Shown piece by piece: positions 24,102-32,107 of a stretch of 36,343 nucleotides of DNA. The position numbers were made by a program, and so were the translations under genes. A model generated the notes under the pieces. It made no database searches, was not told where the DNA came from, and saw only the letters and a list, made by a program, of their open reading frames with translations. This DNA is from Bacteroidia bacterium (GTDB lineage: Bacteria > Bacteroidota > Bacteroidia > Bacteroidales > F082), in contig JAUNNU010000011.1 of assembly GCA_030537295.1 (NCBI GenBank), positions 1 to 36,343 of the forward strand. Direction: 5' to 3'. The first letter of the stretch is position 1, and the number at the start of each line of letters is the position of its first letter.

Positions 24102-26987
24102 ATGAAAATGAAAAAGTATATTTTATCAATAGTTATATTGAATTTTTGTTTCGCTGTTTTTTCGCAAAACGATGAAGACCGCTGGGTTGATTCGGTCTAT
24201 AATTCGATGAGCGTGGAACGTAGGGTGGGGCAGCTGCTTAATGTGAGAGTGAACTATCCAAATAAAGATTGTCTTCCTGAAATTCAATCACTTATCAAAG
24301 ATTATGGCATTGGCGGCGTGACTTTCTTCCGCACAAATTCGGAGTACTTGCTTGAACAGACGAATTTGTACCAGTCGATTTCGGATTTGCCGTTGATGGT
24401 CGCAATAGACGGGGAATGGGGACTTGGAATGCGTCTCAATGACGGACTTTCGTATCCGTATCAGATGACGCTTGGTGCTATTCAGAATCAAGAACTTATA
24501 ACGGAAATGGGAGTCCAGGTCGCCGAACAGTGCCGTCGGCTTGGAATAAATATCGACTTTGCGCCTGATGTTGATGTCAATAACGAAGCCTCAAATCCTG
24601 TCATTGGAATGAGGAGTTTTGGCGAAAACCCGAAACAGGTGGCGGAGCGCGGCGCGAGATACGCCCTGGCTCTTCAGGAAAATGGCGTGCTGCCGACAAT
24701 GAAACATTTCCCAGGGCATGGTGACACTAAAACCGACTCTCATGAAACGCTTCCGAAAATCAACAAGTCGCTCGAAGAAATCAAAAAAACGGAGTTGTAT
24801 CCTTTTAAATATCTGATAGATAAAGGCGTGGTCGGTGCAATGGTCGGACATCTGTATATGCCTGCTATTGAGCCGGTTCCGAATAAATCTTCGTCGCTTT
24901 CGCATACTGTCGTGACAGAACTTCTGAAAGAAAACATGCACTTCAGCGGACTCGTTTTCAGCGATGCGTTGGAAATGAAGGGTGCTTATAAGTCGGTTTC
25001 TCCCGACGAGGTCGGGCTTCAGGCCTTGCTTGCCGGAATCGACGTGCTGCTTATGCCCGTAAATCCTCAAAAAACAATAGAATATATCGTTGCCTCCTCT
25101 GATAATAAAGCGGTGTCGAAGAGAATCGAGGAGAGCTGCAAAAAAATTCTGCGAGTGAAATATCGCATGGGTTTGAATGACACAGAACCACAGCCTCTTA
25201 AGTCTGTGTCAAACGACATCAACCTTGCAAAATATTATAGTTTCAGGCAAAGGCTTTATAATGAAGCGGTTACGATGTTGGAGAATAAAAACGAGACATT
25301 GCCTCTGAATAAGGATTCAAAGATTGCCATTGTGACTGTCGGAAATGACAATGTCATGTATAAAACATTGAAAGATAATGGTTTGAATGTTTCCGAATTT
25401 AAAATTGATCCTGAAATTAATTCAAAAGAAACTGATAAAATCGTCAAGAAACTTAAAAGTTTTGACTACGTGATTGTAAACATCAAAAACACGTCGATAT
25501 ACGCGGCAAGTAACTTCGGAATCAAAAAGGAAACTATTGAATTTGTGGAGAAAATATCAAAAAATAATAAAATAATATTTAATTTGTATGCGTGCCCGTA
25601 TGCATATAGTAAATTCAAGTTCAAGTACGATCCGGTGGCTGTTTTGATTGGCTATGAAGACAGAAAAGAGGTTGTTAAATCTATTTCTGATATTCTTGTC
25701 GGCACGTCAAGCCCGTCGGGTAAGCTGCCTGTCACTGTGAATAAGAAGTATAAGGCTGGTTTCGGCCTGACTTACAAAGACATACTTTCTCCTGAAACGT
25801 TGAAAACATCATTGATTAACAATAAGTTCACTCGTAAAATCGATTCTATTGCGTTGAACGGCATTGAAATCGGTGCTTATCCAGGTTGTCAGATTCTGGC
25901 ATTGAAAGACGGCAAAATAATATATGAAAAGAATTTCGGTTCGTTCACTTACGATTCAAAAATCCCGGTTCATAGTGATGATGTTTATGACATCGCTTCT
26001 CTTACGAAGCTTTTTGCGACCACTTTCGCAGTCATGAAGTTGTATGATGAACGCAAAATCAGTTTGGAGTCAACGCTCGGCGACTATTTGCCGTATCTGA
26101 AAAATACCGACAAAGGTGACTTGAAAATCATTGAGATAATGACTCATCAGGCGGGACTTACGCCGTGGCTTCCGTTGTATCAGTTCACGCTCAAAGACGG
26201 AAATCCTGACATGAATCTTTACAGGACAAATATTGATGAGAATCATACAGTTAGGGTGGCAAAAGGTCTGTATCTTGAAAATGACTTTGATTATCAATTG
26301 TTTGACAGTGTTTCGGTTTCGCGTCTTGGCGAAAAAAAATATAAATACAGCGATTTGGGATTCTATTATCTTCCTAAAATCGTGGAATTGTTGACGAACC
26401 AACCGTTCGAAAGTTATCTTGAGGAGAACTTTTATAAGCCGCTCAATTTGAATCATATTTTTTATAAACCATTGAATCATATTGAGTTAAGTAAGATTGC
26501 CCCGACGGAAAACGATGTCACTTTCAGAAAACAGCAGCTTCAAGGCGATGTCCATGACCAAGCGGCGGCTCTGTTCGGCGGCGTCAGCGGTCATGCCGGA
26601 TTGTTCGCCAATGCCCGCGATCTCGCTGTTTTGATGCAACTTCTTATAAATCAAGGATATGCAAATGGAAAACAATTTCTCTCGGATTATACGATTGAGA
26701 AATTCACTTCGGCACCGTTTGTCGAAAACATGAACCGACGCGGAATAGGATTCGACAAACCTGAAGTTGACCCGGAAGTGAAATTTTATACACCGGCGAA
26801 ACAATCGTCGATGGCGAGCTTCGGACACACAGGTTTTACGGGTACTTTCGCATGGGCAGATCCTGAAAATCAATTGATTATGATTTTTCTGTCGAATCGT
26901 GTCTATCCGGATGCTTCAAACAACAAGCTGGCGCAAAACGACATCAGGACAAAGATTCATGAGTTGTTCTACGAGGCTGTGAAATGA
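24102..26987 (+). CDS. GH3 beta-N-acetylhexosaminidase fused to beta-lactamase-family serine hydrolase
   Basis: 961 residues with a signal peptide (MKMKKYILSIVILNFC ... FSQ). The N-terminal GH3 domain has KHFPGHGDT at residues 201-209 and the nucleophile Asp288 in SDALEMKG, as in NagZ-type N-acetylglucosaminidases. A linking GH3_C-like domain spans ~380-560. From ~590 a class C beta-lactamase/PBP-like domain has SxxK (Ser633-Lys636 in SLTK), YSD and a late HTGFTGT box. The combination suggests peptidoglycan recycling: sugar cleavage plus peptide or ester hydrolysis. Such fusions occur in other Bacteroidetes. ATGs at 24102 and 24108 are both possible starts. It converges on yqgE with one base between stops. 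Confidence 0.9.
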   Translation: MKMKKYILSIVILNFCFAVFSQNDEDRWVDSVYNSMSVERRVGQLLNVRVNYPNKDCLPEIQSLIKDYGIGGVTFFRTNSEYLLEQTNLYQSISDLPLMVAIDGEWGLGMRLNDGLSYPYQMTLGAIQNQELITEMGVQVAEQCRRLGINIDFAPDVDVNNEASNPVIGMRSFGENPKQVAERGARYALALQENGVLPTMKHFPGHGDTKTDSHETLPKINKSLEEIKKTELYPFKYLIDKGVVGAMVGHLYMPAIEPVPNKSSSLSHTVVTELLKENMHFSGLVFSDALEMKGAYKSVSPDEVGLQALLAGIDVLLMPVNPQKTIEYIVASSDNKAVSKRIEESCKKILRVKYRMGLNDTEPQPLKSVSNDINLAKYYSFRQRLYNEAVTMLENKNETLPLNKDSKIAIVTVGNDNVMYKTLKDNGLNVSEFKIDPEINSKETDKIVKKLKSFDYVIVNIKNTSIYAASNFGIKKETIEFVEKISKNNKIIFNLYACPYAYSKFKFKYDPVAVLIGYEDRKEVVKSISDILVGTSSPSGKLPVTVNKKYKAGFGLTYKDILSPETLKTSLINNKFTRKIDSIALNGIEIGAYPGCQILALKDGKIIYEKNFGSFTYDSKIPVHSDDVYDIASLTKLFATTFAVMKLYDERKISLESTLGDYLPYLKNTDKGDLKIIEIMTHQAGLTPWLPLYQFTLKDGNPDMNLYRTNIDENHTVRVAKGLYLENDFDYQLFDSVSVSRLGEKKYKYSDLGFYYLPKIVELLTNQPFESYLEENFYKPLNLNHIFYKPLNHIELSKIAPTENDVTFRKQQLQGDVHDQAAALFGGVSGHAGLFANARDLAVLMQLLINQGYANGKQFLSDYTIEKFTSAPFVENMNRRGIGFDKPEVDPEVKFYTPAKQSSMASFGHTGFTGTFAWADPENQLIMIFLSNRVYPDASNNKLAQNDIRTKIHELFYEAVK

Positions 26988-26988
26988 T

Positions 26989-27579
26989 TCAGTTGTCGTT
27001 GGGGTTGATGGGGAATTTGTTCCAAAACTTGTACTTTTCGCCCATTTTTTCAACGAAGTCAGGCCACATTTTAGCTGGGTTTGTCCTTAAAATCAGCTTT
27101 GATGGCATCTCGCCGACAAGCCAGGAGTTGCGTTTCAACTCTGAAACGAGTTGCCCTGCGTCCCATCCGGCATATCCGATGTAAAATCTGATGTCGTGTT
27201 TCGTGACGAGACCTTCCCGAATCAGTGCCTTGACTGCGTTGATGTTTCCGCTCCAGAATATTCCGTTGCGAATCTCGATTGAATCTGGAATCATCACGCC
27301 GAGGGTGTGAATGAAGAAAATGCTGTCGGTCGCCACCGGCCCGCCAAGATAAACGTTGCCGTCGAATTGTGGGAAATTGTCAATTATATCGTTGATTTTC
27401 AATGATAAACGTTTGTTGATGATGACTCCGAGACTGCCTGTTTCTTCGTTGTGGTCAACAAGAAAGATGACCGACCGTGTGAAGTAAAAATCTGATAAAA
27501 ATGGTTCGGAAATCAGTATGTCACCGGATTTCACCTCAAGTGTGTTGCTTTTTATCTCGAATAATCTGTCAAAATTCAT
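26989..27579 (-). CDS. YqgE/AlgH family protein (UPF0301)
   Basis: 196 residues typical of YqgE: GDILISEPFLSDFYFTRSVI, DHNEETGSLGVIINK, VYLGGPVATDSIFFIH, the IRFYIGYAGWDAGQLVSEL block and the closing W-x6 region. It is a small cytoplasmic protein of unresolved function, sometimes treated as a transcriptional regulator. The ATG at 27579 was chosen because the longer frame to 27615 extends into AT-rich intergenic sequence. It is transcribed divergently from murL. Confidence 0.9.
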   Translation of the reverse strand: MNFDRLFEIKSNTLEVKSGDILISEPFLSDFYFTRSVIFLVDHNEETGSLGVIINKRLSLKINDIIDNFPQFDGNVYLGGPVATDSIFFIHTLGVMIPDSIEIRNGIFWSGNINAVKALIREGLVTKHDIRFYIGYAGWDAGQLVSELKRNSWLVGEMPSKLILRTNPAKMWPDFVEKMGEKYKFWNKFPINPNDN

Positions 27580-27654
27580 CGTTCTATATGCTTTTTTCTG
27601 TAAAATTTTATACAAAATTTTGAAAATATTTGTTACATATTAAGATTTAATTTA

Positions 27655-27662
27655 TAACTTTG
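27655..27662 (+). promoter_or_regulatory. -7 box TAACTTTG for the murL operon
   Basis: It matches TAnnTTTG, with TTTG at 27629-27632 (22-bp spacer) as a plausible -33 element. The ATG of murL is 37 bp downstream. Confidence 0.55.
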
Positions 27663-27699
27663 CACGTTTCGTGTATTTGATTTACAATTGATAATAACT

Positions 27700-29076
27700 A
27701 TGTCAAACCAAGCAAAATTTGATTTTCTCAGAGAGAAATTTGCGTTTTTCTGCTTCCAAAATTACGAATATTTTTGGAAGGGCGGGATTTTTTTTGCAAA
27801 ATTTAATTTTTCGCTTGAAAATAATTCATCAGAAAATGACGATTCAATAGAGTTCCATCCTTGTTTTGAAATTCCTTCCCGCTCGTTTTATGATTGGAAA
27901 TCAATACCAAAAGAGATTCTTGATGTCGTGGTTTTCAACATCGGGATGATAGAACTCGTGAGTTACTGGAAGATTGCTTGTCCGAGAAAGGTAGTAATAA
28001 AGCCGTATCATCTTGACGATGAACAGATTAGATGGTGGAGAAAACTGTATTTCAATGGTTTGGGCGAGTTTTTCTATGTAAATGGCATTGATGCCGATTT
28101 TGAGAACTTCATGAAAATGGAGTCGGATTCGATGAAGAAAGCGGAGTCGGAAGATGTCAGGTTCGGCTTTGAAGAACGGGCTTTGGTTCCTGTCGGCGGC
28201 GGCAAGGACTCGGTGGTGACTTTGGAGGCGTTGAGGAAAAAAATGACAATTATCCCGTTGATTATCAACCCGAGAGGCGCGACGCGTGACTGCGTGAAAG
28301 CCGCCGGTTTTGATGAAAACGATGTCGCGGTGATAAAACGTACCCTTGACCCGACAATGCTTGAAATGAATCGACAAGGTTATCTCAACGGCCACACTCC
28401 GTTCTCGGCGATGCTTGCTTTCTATACGATTTTAATTGGTTTCGCGACAAAAAACAAATATATAGCATTGTCAAACGAGTCGTCGGCAAACGAACCGACC
28501 GTCCCCGACACCGAAATAAATCATCAATATAGCAAGTCAATCGCTTTTGAAAACGATTTCAGAAGTTACGTCTCTAAATACATAAATGCTGATATTCAAT
28601 ATTTTAGCTTTTTGCGGCCGCTGAACGAACTTCAGATTGCGAAACTTTTCAGCAAGGCGGAGGCTTATCACGATGTTTTCAGAAGCTGCAACGCTGGCTC
28701 GAAAACTGATTCCTGGTGCGGGAAATGCCCGAAATGTCTTTTCACATGGCTCGCGCTGTCGCCGTTTATCTCAAGAGCAAGGCTGACGGGGATTTTTGGC
28801 AAAGATCTATTGAAAGACAAAGAGTTAAGAGCAACTTTGGAGAAACTTGACGGCACGGCGGAGGTGAAACCGTTTGAATGTGTCGGCACTGTTGAAGAAG
28901 TGCGTGCTTGTGTAAATAATTGTATCCAAAGTGATGATAATCTGAAAGATACGATTATCGGAGATGTTGAGTTGACGCAAAGTGTCACCGTGAAGGATTT
29001 TATCTGTCAGTTTGACAGTCAACATAATTTACCGTTTTTGTTTGAAAAAATCCTGAAGGAGGAATTATATGGTTAA
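27700..29076 (+). CDS. murL: Probable MurL: UDP-MurNAc-L-Ala-L-Glu epimerase
   Basis: 458 residues with a PP-loop ATP-pyrophosphatase motif GGGKDS at 166-171 (PVGGGKDSVVTLEAL) and a late cysteine cluster, C-x10-C-x2-C-x2-C (SCN ... WCGKCPKC), like the zinc site of QueC-type enzymes. MurL is the known PP-loop protein that uses ATP to epimerise the L-glutamate of UDP-MurNAc-L-Ala-L-Glu to D-glutamate. It is encoded beside its ligase MurD2. Here the next gene is a Mur ligase overlapping by 8 bp, which strongly supports the call. The ATG at 27700 is preferred to the TTG at 27688. Another adenylating or tRNA-modifying role is less likely given the context. Confidence 0.75.
   Translation: MSNQAKFDFLREKFAFFCFQNYEYFWKGGIFFAKFNFSLENNSSENDDSIEFHPCFEIPSRSFYDWKSIPKEILDVVVFNIGMIELVSYWKIACPRKVVIKPYHLDDEQIRWWRKLYFNGLGEFFYVNGIDADFENFMKMESDSMKKAESEDVRFGFEERALVPVGGGKDSVVTLEALRKKMTIIPLIINPRGATRDCVKAAGFDENDVAVIKRTLDPTMLEMNRQGYLNGHTPFSAMLAFYTILIGFATKNKYIALSNESSANEPTVPDTEINHQYSKSIAFENDFRSYVSKYINADIQYFSFLRPLNELQIAKLFSKAEAYHDVFRSCNAGSKTDSWCGKCPKCLFTWLALSPFISRARLTGIFGKDLLKDKELRATLEKLDGTAEVKPFECVGTVEEVRACVNNCIQSDDNLKDTIIGDVELTQSVTVKDFICQFDSQHNLPFLFEKILKEELYG
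29056..29062 (+). promoter_or_regulatory. Shine-Dalgarno-like AAGGAGG before the Mur ligase
   Basis: AAGGAGG lies 6 nt upstream of the ATG at 29069, inside the end of murL. Bacteroidota rarely rely on such sites. It may only reflect the Lys-Glu-Glu codons there, but it would help couple translation. Confidence 0.35.
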
Positions 29077-30349
29077 AATCAATGTCATTTTCAAGAAGTT
29101 AAGGGGGAAAAGCATCCTAATCCTCGGCTTCGGTCGTGAAGGTCGCTCGTCGTTGGCATTCATTCAGAAATATCTGCCTCATGCAGTTGTCGGAGTCGCT
29201 GATGGTAACGCATTGGCAATGAGTGGCTTGAATGCTGAAAGGATAAAAATTTATTCCGGCGAAAATTACCTTGATGCGATAAATGATTTTGATATTGTGC
29301 TGAAAACACCTGGAATTTCTCTGAAAGACAAAGACGTTGACCTGTCGAAGATAACGTCACAGACCGACTTGTTCCTTGAAGAATTTCATGACAGAATAAT
29401 CGGTGTGACAGGAACGAAAGGCAAAAGCACGACCTCGACTTTGATACATCATTTACTGAAAGAGTCGGGTAGGGATGCTTTTTTGGTCGGGAACATCGGT
29501 GTCCCGGTCTTTGATATTATTGAAAAATTAACGCAAAATTCCATTATAGTATTTGAACTTTCTGCACATCAATTGCAATACATACATCGCAGTCCTCACA
29601 TCGGCATTTTGCTTAATGTCTTTGAGGAACATCTCGACCATTTCGGGACATTTGCGGCGTATTGCGATGCCAAGTTGAACATTATCAAAAAAATGGGAGA
29701 CAAAGATTGGGCTGTTACCAAGGAGGATTTTTCGTTTGAGTTTGCGGATTCGTTGGCGCACACGATAAACTTTGAATATTACAATTATGACATCGATTGG
29801 GATAAAGTTTCGCTAAATGGAGAACATAACAGGTTGAATATCAATGCGGCTTTGTGCGCTTGCTACGCTTACGGCATACCCGTTGATGAACTGATTCCGC
29901 ATCTTTACACGTTTGAGCCTTTGGAACACCGGCAGGAATTGGTCGGGACTTTCGGCGGCGTCACGTTTTACAACGACAGCATTTCCACGATTCCGCAGGC
30001 GGCGATTGCTGCGCTGAACACAATTAAAGATGTCAAGTTTCTGCTTCTCGGCGGCTTTGACCGTGAAATCGATTACACACCGTTGGTCGAACATCTGAAA
30101 AAAAATCCTGTCAGACATCTGCTTTTTACCGGAAATGCCGGAAAAAGAATGTTCGATATGTTGAAAAATGTTGGTTATCAAGGTGATATGAATGTTTTCT
30201 GTAACCTTCAGGAAGCGTTTTCGATATTGAAAAACAAGGCGGAAAAAGGCGACGTTTGCCTGCTCTCCCCAGCTGCCGCAAGCTATGACCAATACAAGAA
30301 TTTCGAGGAGAGAGGGAAAATGTTTAAGGAGCTTGCATCAAAATTTTAA
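29069..30349 (+). CDS. murD2: Probable MurD2: UDP-MurNAc-L-Ala--L-Glu ligase
   Basis: 426 residues with the three Mur-ligase domains. The N-terminal Rossmann part has ILGFGREGRSS. The ATPase P-loop is GTKGKST (115-121) where standard MurD has GTNGKTT; FLVGNIGVPVF, ELSAHQLQ and HLDHFG follow. The C-terminal domain has FYNDSISTIPQAAIAAL where MurD usually has a DSKATN-type motif. These deviations fit MurD2, which adds L- rather than D-glutamate to UDP-MurNAc-L-Ala, leaving inversion to MurL. The start is coupled to murL (8-bp overlap). Ordinary MurD is the alternative; a second murD elsewhere in the genome would help decide. Confidence 0.75.
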   Translation: MVKINVIFKKLRGKSILILGFGREGRSSLAFIQKYLPHAVVGVADGNALAMSGLNAERIKIYSGENYLDAINDFDIVLKTPGISLKDKDVDLSKITSQTDLFLEEFHDRIIGVTGTKGKSTTSTLIHHLLKESGRDAFLVGNIGVPVFDIIEKLTQNSIIVFELSAHQLQYIHRSPHIGILLNVFEEHLDHFGTFAAYCDAKLNIIKKMGDKDWAVTKEDFSFEFADSLAHTINFEYYNYDIDWDKVSLNGEHNRLNINAALCACYAYGIPVDELIPHLYTFEPLEHRQELVGTFGGVTFYNDSISTIPQAAIAALNTIKDVKFLLLGGFDREIDYTPLVEHLKKNPVRHLLFTGNAGKRMFDMLKNVGYQGDMNVFCNLQEAFSILKNKAEKGDVCLLSPAAASYDQYKNFEERGKMFKELASKF

Positions 30350-30353
30350 GATT

Positions 30354-31454
30354 ATGAAAAAATACCTGTTCGCTGTCTTGTCGATGTTTTTGTGTTTTGT
30401 TTTAAATGCAAATCATTGGGAACCAAATCCTTACCAATATGAAAATAACATGATTTCCGTTGGTGTCGTGAAATTTGACGGGGTGGAGCAACGTTCTGAA
30501 AATTTGGAGATTGGCGCTTTCTGCGGCGACGAATGCCGTGGAAGCTCAATCGCGATGTACAACAGCAATTTCGATCGTTATTTCATTTTCCTGATGATCT
30601 ACGGCAATGAAGGCAACGAAATCAGTTTCCGTGTTTACGACCATCAGCAAGGTGCGGAGCCGGAAATGGAATCGTTGAGTTTCATGGTGTTCCATATCAA
30701 CGGGCAGGAGGGAGACATCGACAATCCGTTTGAGTTTGCGTTTTCGACAATAGAACCGACAACGTATGAGATAACCGCTTCCGTTGCTCCGGAAAATTCC
30801 GGAGAAGTCTCTGGCACAGGCACTTACGCTGAAGGTGCTACCTGCGAAATCGAGGCGAAAGCGCACGAGGGCTACACTTTCGTGAACCTGATGGAAAATG
30901 GAAATGTCGTTGCAACAGAAAATGTCTATTCTTTTCAAGTGACTGAAAATCATTACTTTGTCGCTAATTTTGAATTAAATCAATATGAAGTGTCGGTTTC
31001 CGCAAGTCCGGACAACTCGGCGACGGTCAGTGGAGGCGGCACTTACGGTCATGGCTCGAATTGCACCGTGATCGCGGTTCCGAATGAACACTGGCACTTT
31101 GAAAACTGGACCGTAAATGGTCAGGTGGTTTCAGCGGAGACTGAATATTCATTCGTCGTGACTGAAAATGTTGAGTTGACTGCGAATCTTTATTTTTATG
31201 ACGGTGTTGAGGAAAACGACAACGAAAATTTATTCATCTGCCCAAACCCGGTATGCGATTATTTTGTTGTAAGTAATATGACTTCTGAAAATAACGAATT
31301 GAAAATCTTTGACTTAAACGGAAAAATCATTTATTCAAAAGTGAATGTTTCAGCGGAAGAGGAAGTGAACGTAAGTGATTTTGCGAAAGGCACTTATGTC
31401 GTTGAGTTGTCAGATGGAAATTCCGTGAGAGTCGCAAAAATTGTTGTGCATTAG
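30354..31454 (+). CDS. Secreted T9SS protein with InlB-like B-repeats
   Basis: 366 residues; the start at 30354, 4 bp after murD2, opens a signal peptide (MKKYLFAVLSMFLCFVLN). An N-terminal domain around residue 53 contains EIGAFCGDECRG and a downstream FRVYDH. The same IGAF-GDECRG motif appears in the last gene of the window. Two divergent ~73-residue B-repeats follow at ~138-206 and ~211-280 (SGEVSGTGTY / SATVSGGGTYGHGSNC). The last ~70 residues (FICPNPVCDYFVVSN ... FAKGTYVVELSDGNS) are a T9SS type A sorting domain. It is probably a surface binding protein; its ligand is unknown. Confidence 0.88.
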   Translation: MKKYLFAVLSMFLCFVLNANHWEPNPYQYENNMISVGVVKFDGVEQRSENLEIGAFCGDECRGSSIAMYNSNFDRYFIFLMIYGNEGNEISFRVYDHQQGAEPEMESLSFMVFHINGQEGDIDNPFEFAFSTIEPTTYEITASVAPENSGEVSGTGTYAEGATCEIEAKAHEGYTFVNLMENGNVVATENVYSFQVTENHYFVANFELNQYEVSVSASPDNSATVSGGGTYGHGSNCTVIAVPNEHWHFENWTVNGQVVSAETEYSFVVTENVELTANLYFYDGVEENDNENLFICPNPVCDYFVVSNMTSENNELKIFDLNGKIIYSKVNVSAEEEVNVSDFAKGTYVVELSDGNSVRVAKIVVH

Positions 31455-31461
31455 TCGTGGT

Positions 31462-32100
31462 TCAGATCTCTACGATTTTGTTTTTTATTGCGTATTTCAC
31501 TAACTCGATGGAGTTCCTGAAACCTAATTTCTTGAAGATGTTCTCTTTGTGAAGCTCTACGGTTCGGTGCGTTATGAACAGTTTGGCTGCGATTTCCTTT
31601 GCGGAAAGTCCGTCGCAAAGCAGTTGAACTATTTCATTTTCGCGTGATGTAAGTTCAATAGTATTCTCATCAAGTTTCGCGTTATTAATCTTATACAAAA
31701 GATTTGAAAATCCGTCGCCGTAATAATTGTCGCCATTGATGATGCTTGTGATTGCTTTTGCGATTTCGTTTGGTTTTGCGTTTTTGCTTATGAACCCTTC
31801 AACTCCGAGTCCGATGAGTGCTGTGATGGTTTCTTCGGTGCTTTCGGCGGAGATTATCAGTATTTTGATGTCGGAGTGTTTCTCTTTCAGTATTTTTGCC
31901 GCTTCAATACCCGACATTTCGGGCATTAAGATGTCAAGGAGCACGATGTCGGGGGTTGTGTTTTCAAGCAGTTTGAGCAGTTCCAATCCGGAAAACGCCT
32001 CGCCGATGACACAGATGTTGTCGGTGGATGTCAGCTCCATTTTGATTCCCATTCTTACCAAAGGGTGGTCGTCAACAATTATTGCTTTGATTTTTTCCAT
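31462..32100 (-). CDS. NarL/FixJ-type response regulator (REC + LuxR HTH)
   Basis: 212 residues. The REC domain has the acidic pair Asp10-Asp11, phospho-acceptor Asp56 (LLDILMP), Thr/Ser near SAES and Lys105-region KNAKP. The C-terminal LuxR helix-turn-helix (LTSRENEIVQLLCDGLSAKE ... THRTVELHKENIFKKLG) follows at ~148-210. It is expected to regulate genes on phosphorylation by the kinase encoded 7 bp upstream. Targets are unknown. Confidence 0.92.
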   Translation of the reverse strand: MEKIKAIIVDDHPLVRMGIKMELTSTDNICVIGEAFSGLELLKLLENTTPDIVLLDILMPEMSGIEAAKILKEKHSDIKILIISAESTEETITALIGLGVEGFISKNAKPNEIAKAITSIINGDNYYGDGFSNLLYKINNAKLDENTIELTSRENEIVQLLCDGLSAKEIAAKLFITHRTVELHKENIFKKLGFRNSIELVKYAIKNKIVEI

Positions 32101-32107
32101 GGCGTTG

